Notes: generated from the letters alone by a model not told the origin. Positions 18,216 through 27,431 are shown, numbered from the stretch's first letter. The stretch: DNA of 64,000 nucleotides from Mesorhizobium sp. B2-7-2 (GCF_006440775.1 NZ_VFTZ01000021.1:1-64000), one strand, 5' to 3'. Translations and numbers: made by a program.

Positions 18216-20747
18216 ATGAGCCAGTCGGACAGACACCGAGGGGGCCTGCGCACGCGCCATGGGAATGGGATGAAGCTCTCATCGACCGATGCTGCCCCGC
18301 GCCTCATCGGGCTGGTCTGGCCTTTCGTCGCGGTCGTCCTGATCCAGGCGCTGGTTGCGACCCTCAGCCTCCACACGTTGTCAGCCGTCCGCGCCTATGT
18401 CGGCGGCGAAAGCCAATGGTCGAAGGGGCAGAAGCACGCCATCTATTTCCTCAGCCTTTATGCCGACACCGGCCGGGAAGAGTATTTCAGCGAATATCGC
18501 CAGGCCATCGCCGTGCCGCTGGCCGATCGAACCGCGCGGCTTGCGCTCGAACAGGCTGAACCCGACACGAATGCGGCCAGGCTCGGCTTTCTTGGCGGCA
18601 ACAACCATCCCGACGATGTCGCCGGCCTGATCTGGCTGTTCCGGAATTTTCGCGGCGTCAGCTATCTCGACACCGCGATCCGCCGCTGGACGGATGCCGA
18701 CGTGATGATCCTCGCCATCGAAAGGCTTGGCGACGACATGCATGGCAGGCTCGAGAAAGGGCCACCATCGTCAGCCGAGATCGCTCTCTGGAAAGTGCAA
18801 ATCCACCAGATCGACCACCAGATCGGGCCGCTCGCCAAGGCCTTCTCCGACAGTCTCGGCGAGGGGTCGCGCTTCATCAAGACGGCGCTGACGGCGGCCA
18901 ATCTCGCGACAGCCGCGCTGCTTATCCTGCTCGCCGTCTGGCGCACGCGAAAGCTGATGAAACAGCGCCAGGCATTTCAGACAGCCCTCAGCGCCGAGCG
19001 CGAGCGGGCTCAAATCACATTGGCCTCGATCGGCCAGGCCGTCATCAGCACCGATGCCGAGGGGCGGCTGGACTACATGAATGCTGGAGCGGAAAGGCTG
19101 CTTGCCTGCTCTTTAGCCGCCGCCAAAGGCAGGTCGGTCGCCTCGTTGTTCCGGCTCGTCGACAAGGACAGCGGTGTCGAGGAGGCCGATCTGATCCCGC
19201 GCCTGCTCGCGGGCGAGCCGCGCCGCTCCAATGTTCGCCCGCAGCTTCTGGAGCGCCCCGACGGTTCGGTCGTGCCGGTGGCGCTGAACGGCGCTCCGCT
19301 GATCGTTTCCGGCTCGATCCTGGGTTGCGTCCTGGCCCTGCACGACATGACGCGCGAGCAGGACTATATCGAGCGCCTGTCGTGGCAGGCATCGCATGAT
19401 GCGCTGACCGGTCTCGTCAACCGCCGCGACTTCGAGAAACGTCTGGCGAGCGCGATCTCCGAAGCGCCGGAAAGGTCGCGCCGGCACGCGCTGATGTATC
19501 TCGATCTCGATCAGTTCAAGCTGGTCAACGATACCTGCGGCCACGCCGCCGGCGACCAGCTGCTGCGCCAGATCTCGACGCTGCTCGCCAACGAGCTGCC
19601 GCCCGGCGACATCCTGGCGAGACTGGGCGGCGACGAGTTCGGCGTGCTGCTCTTCGATTGCGATGCCGACTGTGCCGCCGCCACCGCCGAACGGTTGCGC
19701 GCCACGGTCCAGGATCTGCATTTCTCCTGGGAAGGGCGTCCCTTCAACATCAGCGTCAGCATCGGCATGGTCGAAGTCGCCAATGTCGGCATGACGCTGG
19801 AGGAAGTGCTGCGCGCCGCCGACGTCGCCTGCTACATGGCCAAGGAAAAGGGCCGCAACCGCGTCCAGCTCCACAGCGACGGCGACAGGGCGCTGCGCGA
19901 GCGCTTCGGCGAGATGGCCTGGGTGCAGCGCCTGCATGCCGCGCTGGATGAGAACCGCTTCCGGCTGCATGCGCAGGAAATCGCCCCGTTGCGGGACGAT
20001 GCTGCCGAGCCGGGCGCGCATATCGAAATCCTGCTCAGGCTGACCGACGAGGACGGCAGCTTCGTCACCCCGCAGAGCTTCATCCCGGCGGCGGAGCGCT
20101 ACGGACTGATGCCGGCGATCGATCGCTGGGTGGTACGCAACGCCTTCGCCATATTGGCGTCGAGACGCACCGATCCGAGCGCGACGCCGATATCCACCTG
20201 CGCGATCAATCTTTCCGGTGCAACTTTCGGCGACGAGACGTTTCTCGGCTTCATGCGCGAGCAGTTCGCCGCGCACGCCATTGCGCCCGAAACCATCTGC
20301 CTGGAGATCACCGAGACCAGCGCCATCGCCAACCTGACTGAGGCCATGCGCTTCATCGCCGATCTGCGCGGGCTGGGCTGCCGCTTCGCGCTCGACGATT
20401 TCGGCTCCGGCATGTCGTCCTTCGCCTATCTGAAGCATCTGCCGGTCGACTACCTCAAGATCGACGGCGGCTTCGTCAAGGACATGCTCGACGACCGCAT
20501 CGACCGCGCGATGGTCGAGATGATCCATCACATCGGCAAGGTGACGGGAAAACGCACCATCGCCGAATTCGTCGAAAGCGATGGCATCGTCGAAGCCTTG
20601 AGGGCGATCGGCGTCGATTACGCGCAGGGCTATGCCATAGCGAGGCCCCAGCCATTCGATGTGACGACGGTGCTGGGCAGCCGTCCAGGTGCAAAGGCGG
20701 ACGCGTGGAACGGAGTGGCAGGGGCGTTGCGCCGCAAGGCGGGTTAA
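18216..20747 (+). CDS. Membrane GGDEF-EAL c-di-GMP turnover protein with PAS domain
   Basis: Up to 843 residues. Membrane spans at about 28-52 and 228-246 enclose a helical periplasmic sensor. A PAS domain follows (about 265-375), then a GGDEF domain with [14 protein letters not shown] and an intact [13 protein letters not shown]. The EAL domain reads IEILLRL in place of the usual EALLR but keeps the metal-site Glu; [38 protein letters not shown] and [11 protein letters not shown] are intact. Both synthesis and hydrolysis of c-di-GMP are therefore possible. ATG 18270 is an alternative start. Its stop codon overlaps that of the convergent GNAT gene within TTAA. Confidence 0.93.
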   Translation: MSQSDRHRGGLRTRHGNGMKLSSTDAAPRLIGLVWPFVAVVLIQALVATLSLHTLSAVRAYVGGESQWSKGQKHAIYFLSLYADTGREEYFSEYRQAIAVPLADRTARLALEQAEPDTNAARLGFLGGNNHPDDVAGLIWLFRNFRGVSYLDTAIRRWTDADVMILAIERLGDDMHGRLEKGPPSSAEIALWKVQIHQIDHQIGPLAKAFSDSLGEGSRFIKTALTAANLATAALLILLAVWRTRKLMKQRQAFQTALSAERERAQITLASIGQAVISTDAEGRLDYMNAGAERLLACSLAAAKGRSVASLFRLVDKDSGVEEADLIPRLLAGEPRRSNVRPQLLERPDGSVVPVALNGAPLIVSGSILGCVLALHDMTREQDYIERLSWQASHDALTGLVNRRDFEKRLASAISEAPERSRRHALMYLDLDQFKLVNDTCGHAAGDQLLRQISTLLANELPPGDILARLGGDEFGVLLFDCDADCAAATAERLRATVQDLHFSWEGRPFNISVSIGMVEVANVGMTLEEVLRAADVACYMAKEKGRNRVQLHSDGDRALRERFGEMAWVQRLHAALDENRFRLHAQEIAPLRDDAAEPGAHIEILLRLTDEDGSFVTPQSFIPAAERYGLMPAIDRWVVRNAFAILASRRTDPSATPISTCAINLSGATFGDETFLGFMREQFAAHAIAPETICLEITETSAIANLTEAMRFIADLRGLGCRFALDDFGSGMSSFAYLKHLPVDYLKIDGGFVKDMLDDRIDRAMVEMIHHIGKVTGKRTIAEFVESDGIVEALRAIGVDYAQGYAIARPQPFDVTTVLGSRPGAKADAWNGVAGALRRKAG

Positions 20748-21304
20748 GCGCCTCCTTTTCCGGATCCGGCCTGCCGTTCCAGCAGGATCGTCGGCTTCTC
20801 GTGATAGGTGGTCCGCAAAATCTCTCTATAGCCGTTCCTTCCAGCCACCTTCTGCGAAGCGCCGTTTTCAGGATCGATGATGCAGACGGTTCTTGCCTGT
20901 CCGAACGTCTCGTCGCTCCAGGCGACGATCCGCCCCACGACTTCGCTCGCAAGCCCTTGGCCATGCGCCTCCGAGGCCAGCGCCCAGCCGGCCTCCGGCA
21001 CGCCTTCGAGAGACGGCACGATCTCGCGCTTCAGGTCGTGGAAGCCGGCCTCGCCGATGAAGCGCCCCGTCGCCTTGTCCTCGATCGCCCAGAATCCATA
21101 GCCGATCAGCGACCATAGGCCGGCATGGCGCAGGAAGCGCATCCAGCTCTCCTCGCGCGTGCGCGGCTTGCCGCCGATGAAACGGGTGACGGCGGGCTCC
21201 GCCCACATGGCGGCATAGGTTTCAAAATCGTCCAGCCTGTGCGGCCGCAAAACGGTGCGCGCCGTTTCGAGAAGCGGCACGCCGGCTTCCGTCTTGATGC
21301 TCAT
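20744..21304 (-). CDS. GNAT family N-acetyltransferase (RimJ/RimL type)
   Basis: A 186-residue acetyltransferase. The opening [40 protein letters not shown], the acetyl-CoA-binding stretch [20 protein letters not shown] and the final [13 protein letters not shown] are classical for the RimJ/RimL group. It probably acetylates a protein N-terminus or a small amine, which cannot be specified. ATG 21304 has GGAGGG upstream. It is convergent with the GGDEF-EAL gene and overlaps it by four bases. Confidence 0.9.
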   Translation of the reverse strand: MSIKTEAGVPLLETARTVLRPHRLDDFETYAAMWAEPAVTRFIGGKPRTREESWMRFLRHAGLWSLIGYGFWAIEDKATGRFIGEAGFHDLKREIVPSLEGVPEAGWALASEAHGQGLASEVVGRIVAWSDETFGQARTVCIIDPENGASQKVAGRNGYREILRTTYHEKPTILLERQAGSGKGGA

Positions 21305-21492
21305 GGCATTGCCCTCCATCGACGCGACAGCGCTTAGCAAAACAGCACGCTCGATCAAGAGCCAGGCCAATGCGTTGGCTCTTCCAGCCATAACGGCCAT
21401 GGCACGGCTGCATCGCTATGGGCTTTTCGCCCGGCGATGCTAGTTTGCGCACGAAACCGACCCAGAAACGCAAGTCGACCGAAGGAAGAACC

Positions 21493-21948
21493 ATGGACAC
21501 CACAGACCTGTTGCTGGCGATCGCGCATCACCTTCTGGTGTTCTCGCTGGCCGGCATCATCGGCGCCGAATTCGTGCTGGTGCGCGGCGATTTGGCAGCG
21601 GCGACGCTGAAGCGCCTTGCCGGCATCGACCGCCACTACGGCATCATCGCCGCGCTGATCGTCATCGTCGGCATCTGCCGGGTGTTCTTCGGTCTGAAAG
21701 GCTGGGAATTCTACGTCTACAATTGGGTGTTCTGGGCAAAGATGGCGGCCTTCGTCATCGTCGGCCTGCTTTCGATTGTGCCGACTATGCGCTTCCTCTC
21801 CTGGAACAGGCAGGCGAGCGGCAATCCGTCTTTCGCGGTGCCGGCGGCGGAACTGGCCTCGGTGAAGAACTATGTCCGCGCCGAGGGCTTTATCTTCCTG
21901 CTCATTCCGGTTTTCGCAGCGGCCATGGCGCGCGGCTACGGATATTAA
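21493..21948 (+). CDS. DUF2214 family membrane protein
   Basis: A 151-residue integral membrane protein with four hydrophobic segments, among them LAIAHHLLVFSLAGIIGAEF, YGIIAALIVIVGICRVFFGL and MAAFVIVGLLSIVPTMRFLS. The early His pair in AIAHHLL and ICRVFFGLKGWEFY are characteristic of DUF2214. The function is unknown. AAGGAA precedes the ATG at 21493. It is convergent with nth, with a gap of 12 bases. Confidence 0.87.
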   Translation: MDTTDLLLAIAHHLLVFSLAGIIGAEFVLVRGDLAAATLKRLAGIDRHYGIIAALIVIVGICRVFFGLKGWEFYVYNWVFWAKMAAFVIVGLLSIVPTMRFLSWNRQASGNPSFAVPAAELASVKNYVRAEGFIFLLIPVFAAAMARGYGY

Positions 21949-21960
21949 AACTTTACTGAG

Positions 21961-22770
21961 TCAGACGGCCTCGACCGGAAACGTCTCATCCAGCGGCGCG
22001 ATCGGCACCAGCGGGGCCGGCACGTCGGTGGTCTTTTCCTTCGACTTGCAGATGTCGGCGATGACGCAGACCGGGCAATCGGGCTTGCGCGCCTTGCAGA
22101 CATAGCGGCCATGCAGGATCAGCCAATGATGCGCATGGCGCATATAGTCGGCGGGGATGACCTTGAGCAGCCCCTGCTCGACCTGTTCCGGCGTCTTGCC
22201 GGGCGCCAGCCCGATCCGGTTGCCGATGCGAAAGATATGCGTGTCGACCGCCATGGTGTGCTGGCCAAAGGCGACGTTGAGCACGACATTGGCGGTCTTG
22301 CGCCCGACGCCCGGCAGCTTCACCAGCTCGTCGCGGTCCTGCGGCACCTCGCCCGCATGGTCTTCGATCAACGCCTTCGACAGCGCGATCACGTTCTTGG
22401 CCTTGTTGCGCCACAGACCGATGGTGCGGATATGGTCCCCGACCTTGGCCTCGCCCAATGCCAGCACCTTGGCCGGCGTGTCGGCCGCGGCGAACAGCGC
22501 CTTGGTTGCCTTGTTGACGCCGGCGTCCGTCGCTTGCGCCGACAGCACCACTGCGACCAGCAGAGTGAAGGCGTTGACATAGTCGAGCTCGCCTTTCGGC
22601 TCAGGCCGCTGCACGGAAAAGCGCCGGAAGATCTCATGCACCTCGGCGGGGCTGTAGAGCGACCGCGTGGCGGCTTTTCGCGGCCGTCGGCCAGGCGCCC
22701 GGCCGCCGCCCGGGATAGCGGGCTGAGGTTTTTTGACAGCTGCGGATTTTTTCGACTTGGGAGGCGCCAT
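21961..22770 (-). CDS. nth: Endonuclease III, base-excision repair glycosylase/AP lyase
   Basis: A 269-residue protein. A basic N-terminal extension (APPKSKKSAAVKKPQPAIPG) precedes the normal enzyme. The core has VVLSAQATDAGVNKAT, the helix-hairpin-helix with catalytic Lys in LPGVGRKTANVVLN, the catalytic Asp in AVDTHIFRIGNR, and a 4Fe-4S cluster motif C-x6-C-x2-C-x5-C at the end (CKARKPDCPVCVIADIC). It removes oxidised pyrimidines. ATG 22770 follows AGGAGGGAA and was preferred to longer forms that run into the divergent DUF2244 gene. Confidence 0.96.
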   Translation of the reverse strand: MAPPKSKKSAAVKKPQPAIPGGGRAPGRRPRKAATRSLYSPAEVHEIFRRFSVQRPEPKGELDYVNAFTLLVAVVLSAQATDAGVNKATKALFAAADTPAKVLALGEAKVGDHIRTIGLWRNKAKNVIALSKALIEDHAGEVPQDRDELVKLPGVGRKTANVVLNVAFGQHTMAVDTHIFRIGNRIGLAPGKTPEQVEQGLLKVIPADYMRHAHHWLILHGRYVCKARKPDCPVCVIADICKSKEKTTDVPAPLVPIAPLDETFPVEAV

Positions 22771-22792
22771 TTCCCTCCTATAATATTCCCTC

Positions 22793-23287
22793 ATGAGCGA
22801 CACAAACGCCTCGTTCCAGGCCGACGAGCCATTTTTCCAGGCCTTGCTGACGCCGCACCGCTCGCTCGGCCGCACCGGCTTCCTGATCCTGATGGGAGCG
22901 CTTCTGTTCGGCTGGGCGGTCACCGGCGCTTTCTTCCTGACGCATGGCGCATGGCCGGTGTTCGGCTTCTTCGGCCTCGACGTGGTCGCCGTCTACATCG
23001 CTTTCCGCGCCAATTACCGGGCTGCGCGCGCCCGCGAGGAAATCTCGGTCTCGCGCACCAGTCTCGACATTCGCAAGACAGCGCCTTCCGGCCGCTCGGA
23101 AAACCATCGCTTCAACCCGTTCTGGACGCGGTTCTCGATCGCCCGCCACAGCGAGATCGGCATCACCAAGATGGCCGTCGAGGCGCAAGGCAAGAGTGTC
23201 GCGATTGGCGGCTTCCTCAATCCCGACGACCGCGAAAGTTTTGCTACCGCCTTTTCGCGCGCGCTGGCGACCGCCAAGACGCGCTGA
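22793..23287 (+). CDS. DUF2244 family membrane protein
   Basis: A 164-residue protein with two adjacent hydrophobic segments (TGFLILMGALLFGWAVTGAF and FGFFGLDVVAVYIAF) and a soluble C-terminal beta-rich domain. LTPHRSLGRTGF at the N-terminus and FNPFWTRFSIARHSEIGITK agree with DUF2244. In alphaproteobacteria this family commonly neighbours nth or cytochrome oxidase genes. The function is not established. It is divergent from nth, with 22 bases between the starts. Confidence 0.88.
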   Translation: MSDTNASFQADEPFFQALLTPHRSLGRTGFLILMGALLFGWAVTGAFFLTHGAWPVFGFFGLDVVAVYIAFRANYRAARAREEISVSRTSLDIRKTAPSGRSENHRFNPFWTRFSIARHSEIGITKMAVEAQGKSVAIGGFLNPDDRESFATAFSRALATAKTR

Positions 23288-23299
23288 TGCGTAAGCGTT

Positions 23300-24115
23300 T
23301 CAGAACCGGTAGCGCAGCAGCCTGCCGACCTTGCGCATCGCGGGAATAAGCCTCCAGAGGCCAACGAACAGACGCGCGGACCAGCCCAGGCGCGCCCCTT
23401 GCTCCGGCTTGTAGGACGGAACCTCGCCGATGAAGCGAAGTTTCGGGATGGCTCGCTCCAGTTCGCGCGGATCCTCAATGGCCCAATGGACTTCTGCGCC
23501 CGTTGCCTTCAAGGCAGGGCTGAGACGCATCAGCTTCAGTCCGAAATGGCTGTAGGCGTCGAACATCAACTCGCCGCCGGCCAGATGCGAGACAAGGCGC
23601 GCAAACAGCCGCGGCCCCTCGTCGGCGGCGAGATACGGCGTCAGCCCCTCGGCCACGATCATTGCCGGGCGATTGCGCGGCACCTCGGCCAGCCAGCCCG
23701 GTTCGGTAACCGACGAAGCGATTAGATGATAATGGTCCCTGCTCGGATAAAGCCTGCGCCTAAGCGCGACGACGTCGGGATAATCGACGTCGAACCAATC
23801 GACGCCTGGCAGTGGATCGACCCGGAAGATCCGCGTATCGAGCCCGCATCCCAGATGCAGCACGATCGCGTCCGGATATCGCGCAAGGAAATCGCGGACG
23901 CGGACGTCCAGTGTCTTCGCCCTGATTGCAAATCCCAGCCCGAGATTGCCGTCGACCTTGAGCCTTGAGAAATCATAGTCGATCCTGCGCACCGCCTCGT
24001 CGGCGAAGTGATCCTGGAGCAGCGAATTGGGCAGCCGGCTCTCCAACGCCTTGCCGTAGAGTGTCATCAGCAAGGTCTCCCTTGCCCCGGTCAGATCAAC
24101 CTTTTCGACGGCCAT
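23300..24115 (-). CDS. Class I SAM methyltransferase, leucine carboxyl methyltransferase-like
   Basis: A 271-residue protein of the LCM/tetracenomycin-methyltransferase family. The SAM-binding motif is VLHLGCGLDTRIFRVDP followed by WFDVDYPDVVALRRRLYP, and MIVAEGLTPYLAADEGPRLF is also typical. The start LTGARETLLMTLYGKALES fits the family N-terminus. It probably O-methylates a small carboxylate or polyketide-like substrate. ATG 24115 has GAGGA upstream. It is convergent with DUF2244 and divergent from the AraC/Ogt gene. Confidence 0.88.
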   Translation of the reverse strand: MAVEKVDLTGARETLLMTLYGKALESRLPNSLLQDHFADEAVRRIDYDFSRLKVDGNLGLGFAIRAKTLDVRVRDFLARYPDAIVLHLGCGLDTRIFRVDPLPGVDWFDVDYPDVVALRRRLYPSRDHYHLIASSVTEPGWLAEVPRNRPAMIVAEGLTPYLAADEGPRLFARLVSHLAGGELMFDAYSHFGLKLMRLSPALKATGAEVHWAIEDPRELERAIPKLRFIGEVPSYKPEQGARLGWSARLFVGLWRLIPAMRKVGRLLRYRF

Positions 24116-24230
24116 GATCGTCCTCTTCGGCGCGAAGCTGACTCTATCTGGGTGCGGATGGCGGGAAGGCAAGTTTCGGGTGGTGGCAAAGCTCTGGAGG
24201 ACCGATATTCGCGATCAAGGAGATATTGCC

Positions 24231-25136
24231 ATGAACGCCCAGATGACCATGAATACGCGGATGAAACCAACCGCGATCCTTGAGAACGACATCACGCCGG
24301 AAGGCAGCGACTACGATGTCGTGCGCCGCGCCATCGAGAAGATCAGCCTCGACTATCGCAACCAGCCCTCGCTCGAGGTCCTGGCCGAGGAAGTCGGCGA
24401 GACGCCGACCGGCCTGCAGAAACTGTTCACGCGCTGGGCCGGCCTGTCGCCCAAGGCCTTCCTGCAGGCGGTGACGCTCGACCACGCGCGCAGGCTGCTG
24501 GATTCAGGCATGCCGCTCCTGGAGACCTCGTTCGAGCTCGGCATGTCCGGTCCCGGCCGGCTGCACGACCTCTTCGTCACCCATGAGGCGATGTCGCCCG
24601 GCGACTATAAAACCCGGGGCGCGGGTCTCACCATCCGCTACGGCTATCACATCTCGCCTTTCGGCATCGCGCTGATCATGGTCACCGACCGGGGCCTCGC
24701 CGGCCTCGCCTTCTGTGACGCCGGCGGCGAGCGGGCTGCCTTCGCCGACATGTCCGGCCGCTGGCCAAACGCGACCTATGTCGAGGACATGTCCGCCACC
24801 CAGGCTTATGCCGCGCGGGTCTTCGACCCGACGCAATGGCGCGCCGACCAGCCGCTGCGCGTGGTGATGATCGGCACCGATTTCCAGCTGCGCGTCTGGG
24901 AAGCGCTGCTGCGCATCCCGATGGGCAGGGCCTGTACCTATTCCTCGATCGCGGCAAGCATCGGCGCGCCAAGCGCGAGCCGGGCCGTGGGCGCGGCGGT
25001 GGGCGCCAACCCGATGTCGTTCGTGGTGCCCTGCCACCGGGCGTTGGGCAAGTCCGGCGCGCTCACCGGCTATCACTGGGGCCTGACGCGCAAGCGCGCC
25101 ATCCTCGGTTGGGAAGCGGGACAAGTGACGTCCTGA
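24231..25136 (+). CDS. AraC-type DNA-binding domain fused to O6-methylguanine-DNA methyltransferase
   Basis: A 301-residue protein corresponding to Ada without its N-terminal Zn/methylphosphotriester domain. Residues about 20-115 form an AraC helix-turn-helix domain (LEVLAEEVGETPTGLQKLF, SFELGMSGPGRLHDLF). The C-terminal part is an Ogt-type alkyltransferase with the suicide cysteine in SFVVPCHRALGKSGALTGYH and the wedge FQLRVWEALLRIPMGRACTY. It transfers alkyl groups from O6-alkylguanine to itself. Without the N-terminal sensor it cannot act as classical Ada does. ATG 24231 follows AAGGAG. A terminator lies about 100 bases downstream. Confidence 0.94.
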   Translation: MNAQMTMNTRMKPTAILENDITPEGSDYDVVRRAIEKISLDYRNQPSLEVLAEEVGETPTGLQKLFTRWAGLSPKAFLQAVTLDHARRLLDSGMPLLETSFELGMSGPGRLHDLFVTHEAMSPGDYKTRGAGLTIRYGYHISPFGIALIMVTDRGLAGLAFCDAGGERAAFADMSGRWPNATYVEDMSATQAYAARVFDPTQWRADQPLRVVMIGTDFQLRVWEALLRIPMGRACTYSSIAASIGAPSASRAVGAAVGANPMSFVVPCHRALGKSGALTGYHWGLTRKRAILGWEAGQVTS

Positions 25137-25233
25137 AAACAATCGATTTTTTCGCACCCTTGCGAGAAACCGCGTATCAAAATATAAAGGGGCACAAGCC
25201 AAAACAAATAAACAGCCTTGTTCATGAATGCAA

Positions 25234-25268
25234 CCGGCGACAACCTCTGGTTATTGCCGGCTTTCTTT
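25234..25268 (+). terminator. Intrinsic terminator after the AraC/Ogt gene
   Basis: The stem CCGGCGACAACC (25234-25245) pairs with GGTTATTGCCGG (25249-25260) around a TCT loop, with one mismatch and one G-T wobble, and is followed by CTTTCTTT. This is a good Rho-independent terminator on the plus strand. It insulates the exported-protein cluster that starts at 25373. Confidence 0.8.
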
Positions 25269-25372
25269 GAAGTTGCTTTCCGCTGTTATTTCATTTAACG
25301 CTAAATTAACCACGATAAAGAGAAGATAACCCCACATTGAGCCGCATTATCCGGCTCGAAAGCGGGGTCTCA

Positions 25373-25846
25373 ATGAAGTTCTTTCGCGCCGTCATGGCTG
25401 CGAGCGTGCTCGCCGCCTGCGCCGGCCAGGCAGCATCGGCGGCCACCACCGGAAATGTGCTGTTCAATGGTACGATCACCGCGACCTGCACGGTCACGAT
25501 CAACTCCAACGGCACGATGACCGTCAGCAGCAATCTTCAGTCGCTGAGCTCGCATAATGCAGGCGGCTCAGCCGGCAGCGCTCAGGTCGATACCACGGGC
25601 GGCGTCTCGCTCAGCGTAGACCCGGTAACCACGACGACCGTGCCGGCCTCGGACGTTACGGCGACGACATGGACCCCCACCTTCGCCACTTCCGGCGCTC
25701 AGACGATTGCCGAAACCGGCACTGCGACGGCCCTGACGGTGCCAGGCACATCCACGGTCGCCGTCAATCTTGCCGGCACCAAGAGCGGCACGAACCGCTT
25801 CTCCGCCGGCAACTACCAAGCAACGGTGACGCTGCGCTGCGAATAG
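25373..25846 (+). CDS. Exported pilin-like protein A of a four-gene cluster
   Basis: A 157-residue protein with a signal peptide (MKFFRAVMAASVLAACAGQA, cleavage near ASAA). The mature part is Thr/Ser/Gly/Val-rich and predicted all-beta. It contains two cysteines, one in TATCTVTINSNGTM and one at the very end in AGNYQATVTLRCE, so a disulfide joining first and last strands is likely. This resembles the fold of small pilin or spore-coat-U-like subunits, but I cannot name a family. It is paralogous to the protein at 26755-27237. The ATG at 25373 is chosen over an upstream TTG because it begins the signal peptide. Confidence 0.75.
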   Translation: MKFFRAVMAASVLAACAGQAASAATTGNVLFNGTITATCTVTINSNGTMTVSSNLQSLSSHNAGGSAGSAQVDTTGGVSLSVDPVTTTTVPASDVTATTWTPTFATSGAQTIAETGTATALTVPGTSTVAVNLAGTKSGTNRFSAGNYQATVTLRCE

Positions 25847-25869
25847 TCTTGTCGCGAAAGGAGTGATCC

Positions 25870-26262
25870 TTGAGAACGATTGCAATTCTGGCGGCGGGCC
25901 TGACTGCCGTGCTGTTTCCCATCGCCGCGACCGGCCAGTCGATGACGCCGATGCGGGGCGAGGTGCGATCCTTCGCGGATGCCTTCGCCGTTCGTGTCTT
26001 CCCGGGCAACCCGTATAACCAGCGCATACGTGTCGAGGTTCATGTCTATGACCAGGATTTCCAGCCGGTCGACGCCAAGATCACGCCAAGCGCCTTCCTT
26101 CTGGCCGGCCAGGCGTCGCGTCCGGTTCTGGTGGTCGTCCCGTTCGACGGCGCGAACGAGCGTAAAGTGCGTATCTGTACCGAGAGTATCCCCTTTCCAA
26201 GCGAGCAGACCCAGATAAGGGCACAGATATGCGGAAAGTTTTTCGGGCATCGCAGGTTCTGA
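25870..26262 (+). CDS. Exported one-domain protein resembling a pilus chaperone N-terminal domain
   Basis: A 130-residue protein with a signal peptide (RTIAILAAGLTAVLFPIAAT). The mature part, about 107 residues, shows a strand pattern like the first immunoglobulin domain of periplasmic pilus chaperones: NPYNQRIRVEVHVYDQDFQP, ITPSAFLLAGQASRPVLVVV and RKVRICTES. There is no second domain, and two cysteines (RICTES, AQICGKF) could pair. The TTG start is set by AAAGGAG six bases upstream. It overlaps the next gene by 34 bases. The chaperone comparison is by eye only. Confidence 0.7.
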   Translation: MRTIAILAAGLTAVLFPIAATGQSMTPMRGEVRSFADAFAVRVFPGNPYNQRIRVEVHVYDQDFQPVDAKITPSAFLLAGQASRPVLVVVPFDGANERKVRICTESIPFPSEQTQIRAQICGKFFGHRRF

Positions 26263-26780
26263 CCTTGTCCCTGCTGTCCGCCTTGGCTGTCGTAAGTCAG
26301 GGGCTTGCCGAGGACATCCTGAACCTGAATCAGAACCAGACCGGTTTCAGCCTGCCCGGCGTCAGCCTGCCTCAGGGCCAGGACGAGGTTCATGCCAGCG
26401 ACGGCACGACCTGCCGCTCAGCCGTCTCGGGCAGCGGCGCCTATCTCGACCTCGGCGTCATCCGGGGCAACAACAGCAGCAATCAGGCCAATAGCGACAT
26501 CGCCACATACGGCCGCGTGGTGATCCCGATCGGGCGGACGCCGAAACGCGTCGATTGCAGCCGCCTCTACGAGCTGGAAGTCGAGCGCCTGCAGCTTGAA
26601 TTGAAGCTCCTGAAAATGGGCCTTGGCGCCGATGGTCAGACAACGGGGAGCACGACGAGCACCGCTGCCACGGCTTCCGAGGCTCCTACGGCTCGCTCGG
26701 CCGCATCGGCAGGATGGGCCAACGAAGGCTGGAGCATTCGAGGCACAACCGGCAATGAAACGAAAAAGAAGCGGAAATAG
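26229..26780 (+). CDS. Exported protein with central cysteines and coiled coil, unknown function
   Basis: A 183-residue protein. A signal peptide (VLTLSLLSALAVVSQGLA) precedes an Asn/Gln-rich stretch and a compact domain SDGTTCRSAVSGSGAYLDLG ... YGRVVIPIGRTPKRVDCSR. That leads into a charged amphipathic helix (LYELEVERLQLELKLLKMG), a Thr/Ala/Ser-rich linker and a very basic tail ending KKKRK. The helix looks able to form a coiled coil. I do not recognise the family. It overlaps the genes on both sides (34 and 26 bases), so the products are probably made in step. Confidence 0.72.
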   Translation: MRKVFRASQVLTLSLLSALAVVSQGLAEDILNLNQNQTGFSLPGVSLPQGQDEVHASDGTTCRSAVSGSGAYLDLGVIRGNNSSNQANSDIATYGRVVIPIGRTPKRVDCSRLYELEVERLQLELKLLKMGLGADGQTTGSTTSTAATASEAPTARSAASAGWANEGWSIRGTTGNETKKKRK

Positions 26781-27237
26781 CCGCGCGCTGCTTGCGATGG
26801 CAGCGCTTGCCGGCTTCTGTCTCCCGGCACAGGCGGCGATCATCGGCACCTGCACCATCATGATCGGTGCCTCGGGAACGATGAAGTCGAACCCCTCTAT
26901 CAACATATTCGGTTCCAGGCAGGCGGGCGGGTCGAGCGCCGGTGCAACCATCATCGCGAACTCGACGCTGTGTTCGATCCTGAACCTGCTAGACTGCTAT
27001 ACCGTCTCCGCGCCGGCGCCGATCGCCTTCACCTCGGCTCCGAGCGGCGGCGACACCGACGTCACTTTCGCCTCCGTCTTCCGCCTCGACGGCTCGGGAT
27101 TGGATAACCCAGGCAGCTCGCCGCAAAAGCTGACCAACGGCACCCATACGATCCAGGTCGATCTGACCGCCACGAAGTCGCCGGGCATCTTCCCGGCGGG
27201 CAGTTACCAGGCGGAGGTCACTGTCCGTTGCGAATGA
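26755..27237 (+). CDS. Exported pilin-like protein B of the four-gene cluster
   Basis: A 160-residue protein with a signal peptide (ALLAMAALAGFCLPAQAA) after a basic start MKRKRSGNSR. The mature region begins IIGTCTIMIGASGTM and ends FPAGSYQAEVTVRCE, matching the protein at 25373 in both terminal blocks, so the two are paralogues. It carries two additional cysteines (STLCSILNLLDCY). The start is within the end of the preceding gene, 26 bases overlapping. It is likely an exported beta-sandwich subunit. No usher, secretin or sortase gene is nearby. Confidence 0.72.
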   Translation: MKRKRSGNSRALLAMAALAGFCLPAQAAIIGTCTIMIGASGTMKSNPSINIFGSRQAGGSSAGATIIANSTLCSILNLLDCYTVSAPAPIAFTSAPSGGDTDVTFASVFRLDGSGLDNPGSSPQKLTNGTHTIQVDLTATKSPGIFPAGSYQAEVTVRCE

Positions 27238-27313
27238 TGCTGTGGGCCAGACCGCGCCAGCGACGACATGATCTGGCAACCGGCGGGCTTTGCGGCTAGC
27301 TTCGCGCCCAGCC

Positions 27314-27360
27314 CGCAATTCCAGGGGTAAACACTCCATGTATTTTCCCCTGGAATTGCG
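27314..27360. repeat. 14-bp perfect inverted repeat (family A variant)
   Basis: CGCAATTCCAGGGG (27314-27327) and CCCCTGGAATTGCG (27347-27360) pair perfectly around 19 bases. The ends match the GCAATTCC/GGAATTGC ends of family A, but the middle has diverged. It lies between the exported-protein cluster and ribokinase and may end the upstream transcript. Confidence 0.75.
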
Positions 27361-27431
27361 CAAAAAAGCAGAAGTCTTGGAGCAGGTCCCCTTTCAGCAC
27401 AGGCTGACCCGCTTCACCGGGAGGCAGTTTT

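Noticed and set aside
19113-20531. Long minus-strand open frame opposite the GGDEF-EAL gene
   Set aside because: No recognisable domain; mirror of the real gene.
22771-22923. Longer N-terminus for endonuclease III
   Set aside because: It would overlap the divergent DUF2244 start, and AGGAGGGAA marks the ATG at 22770.
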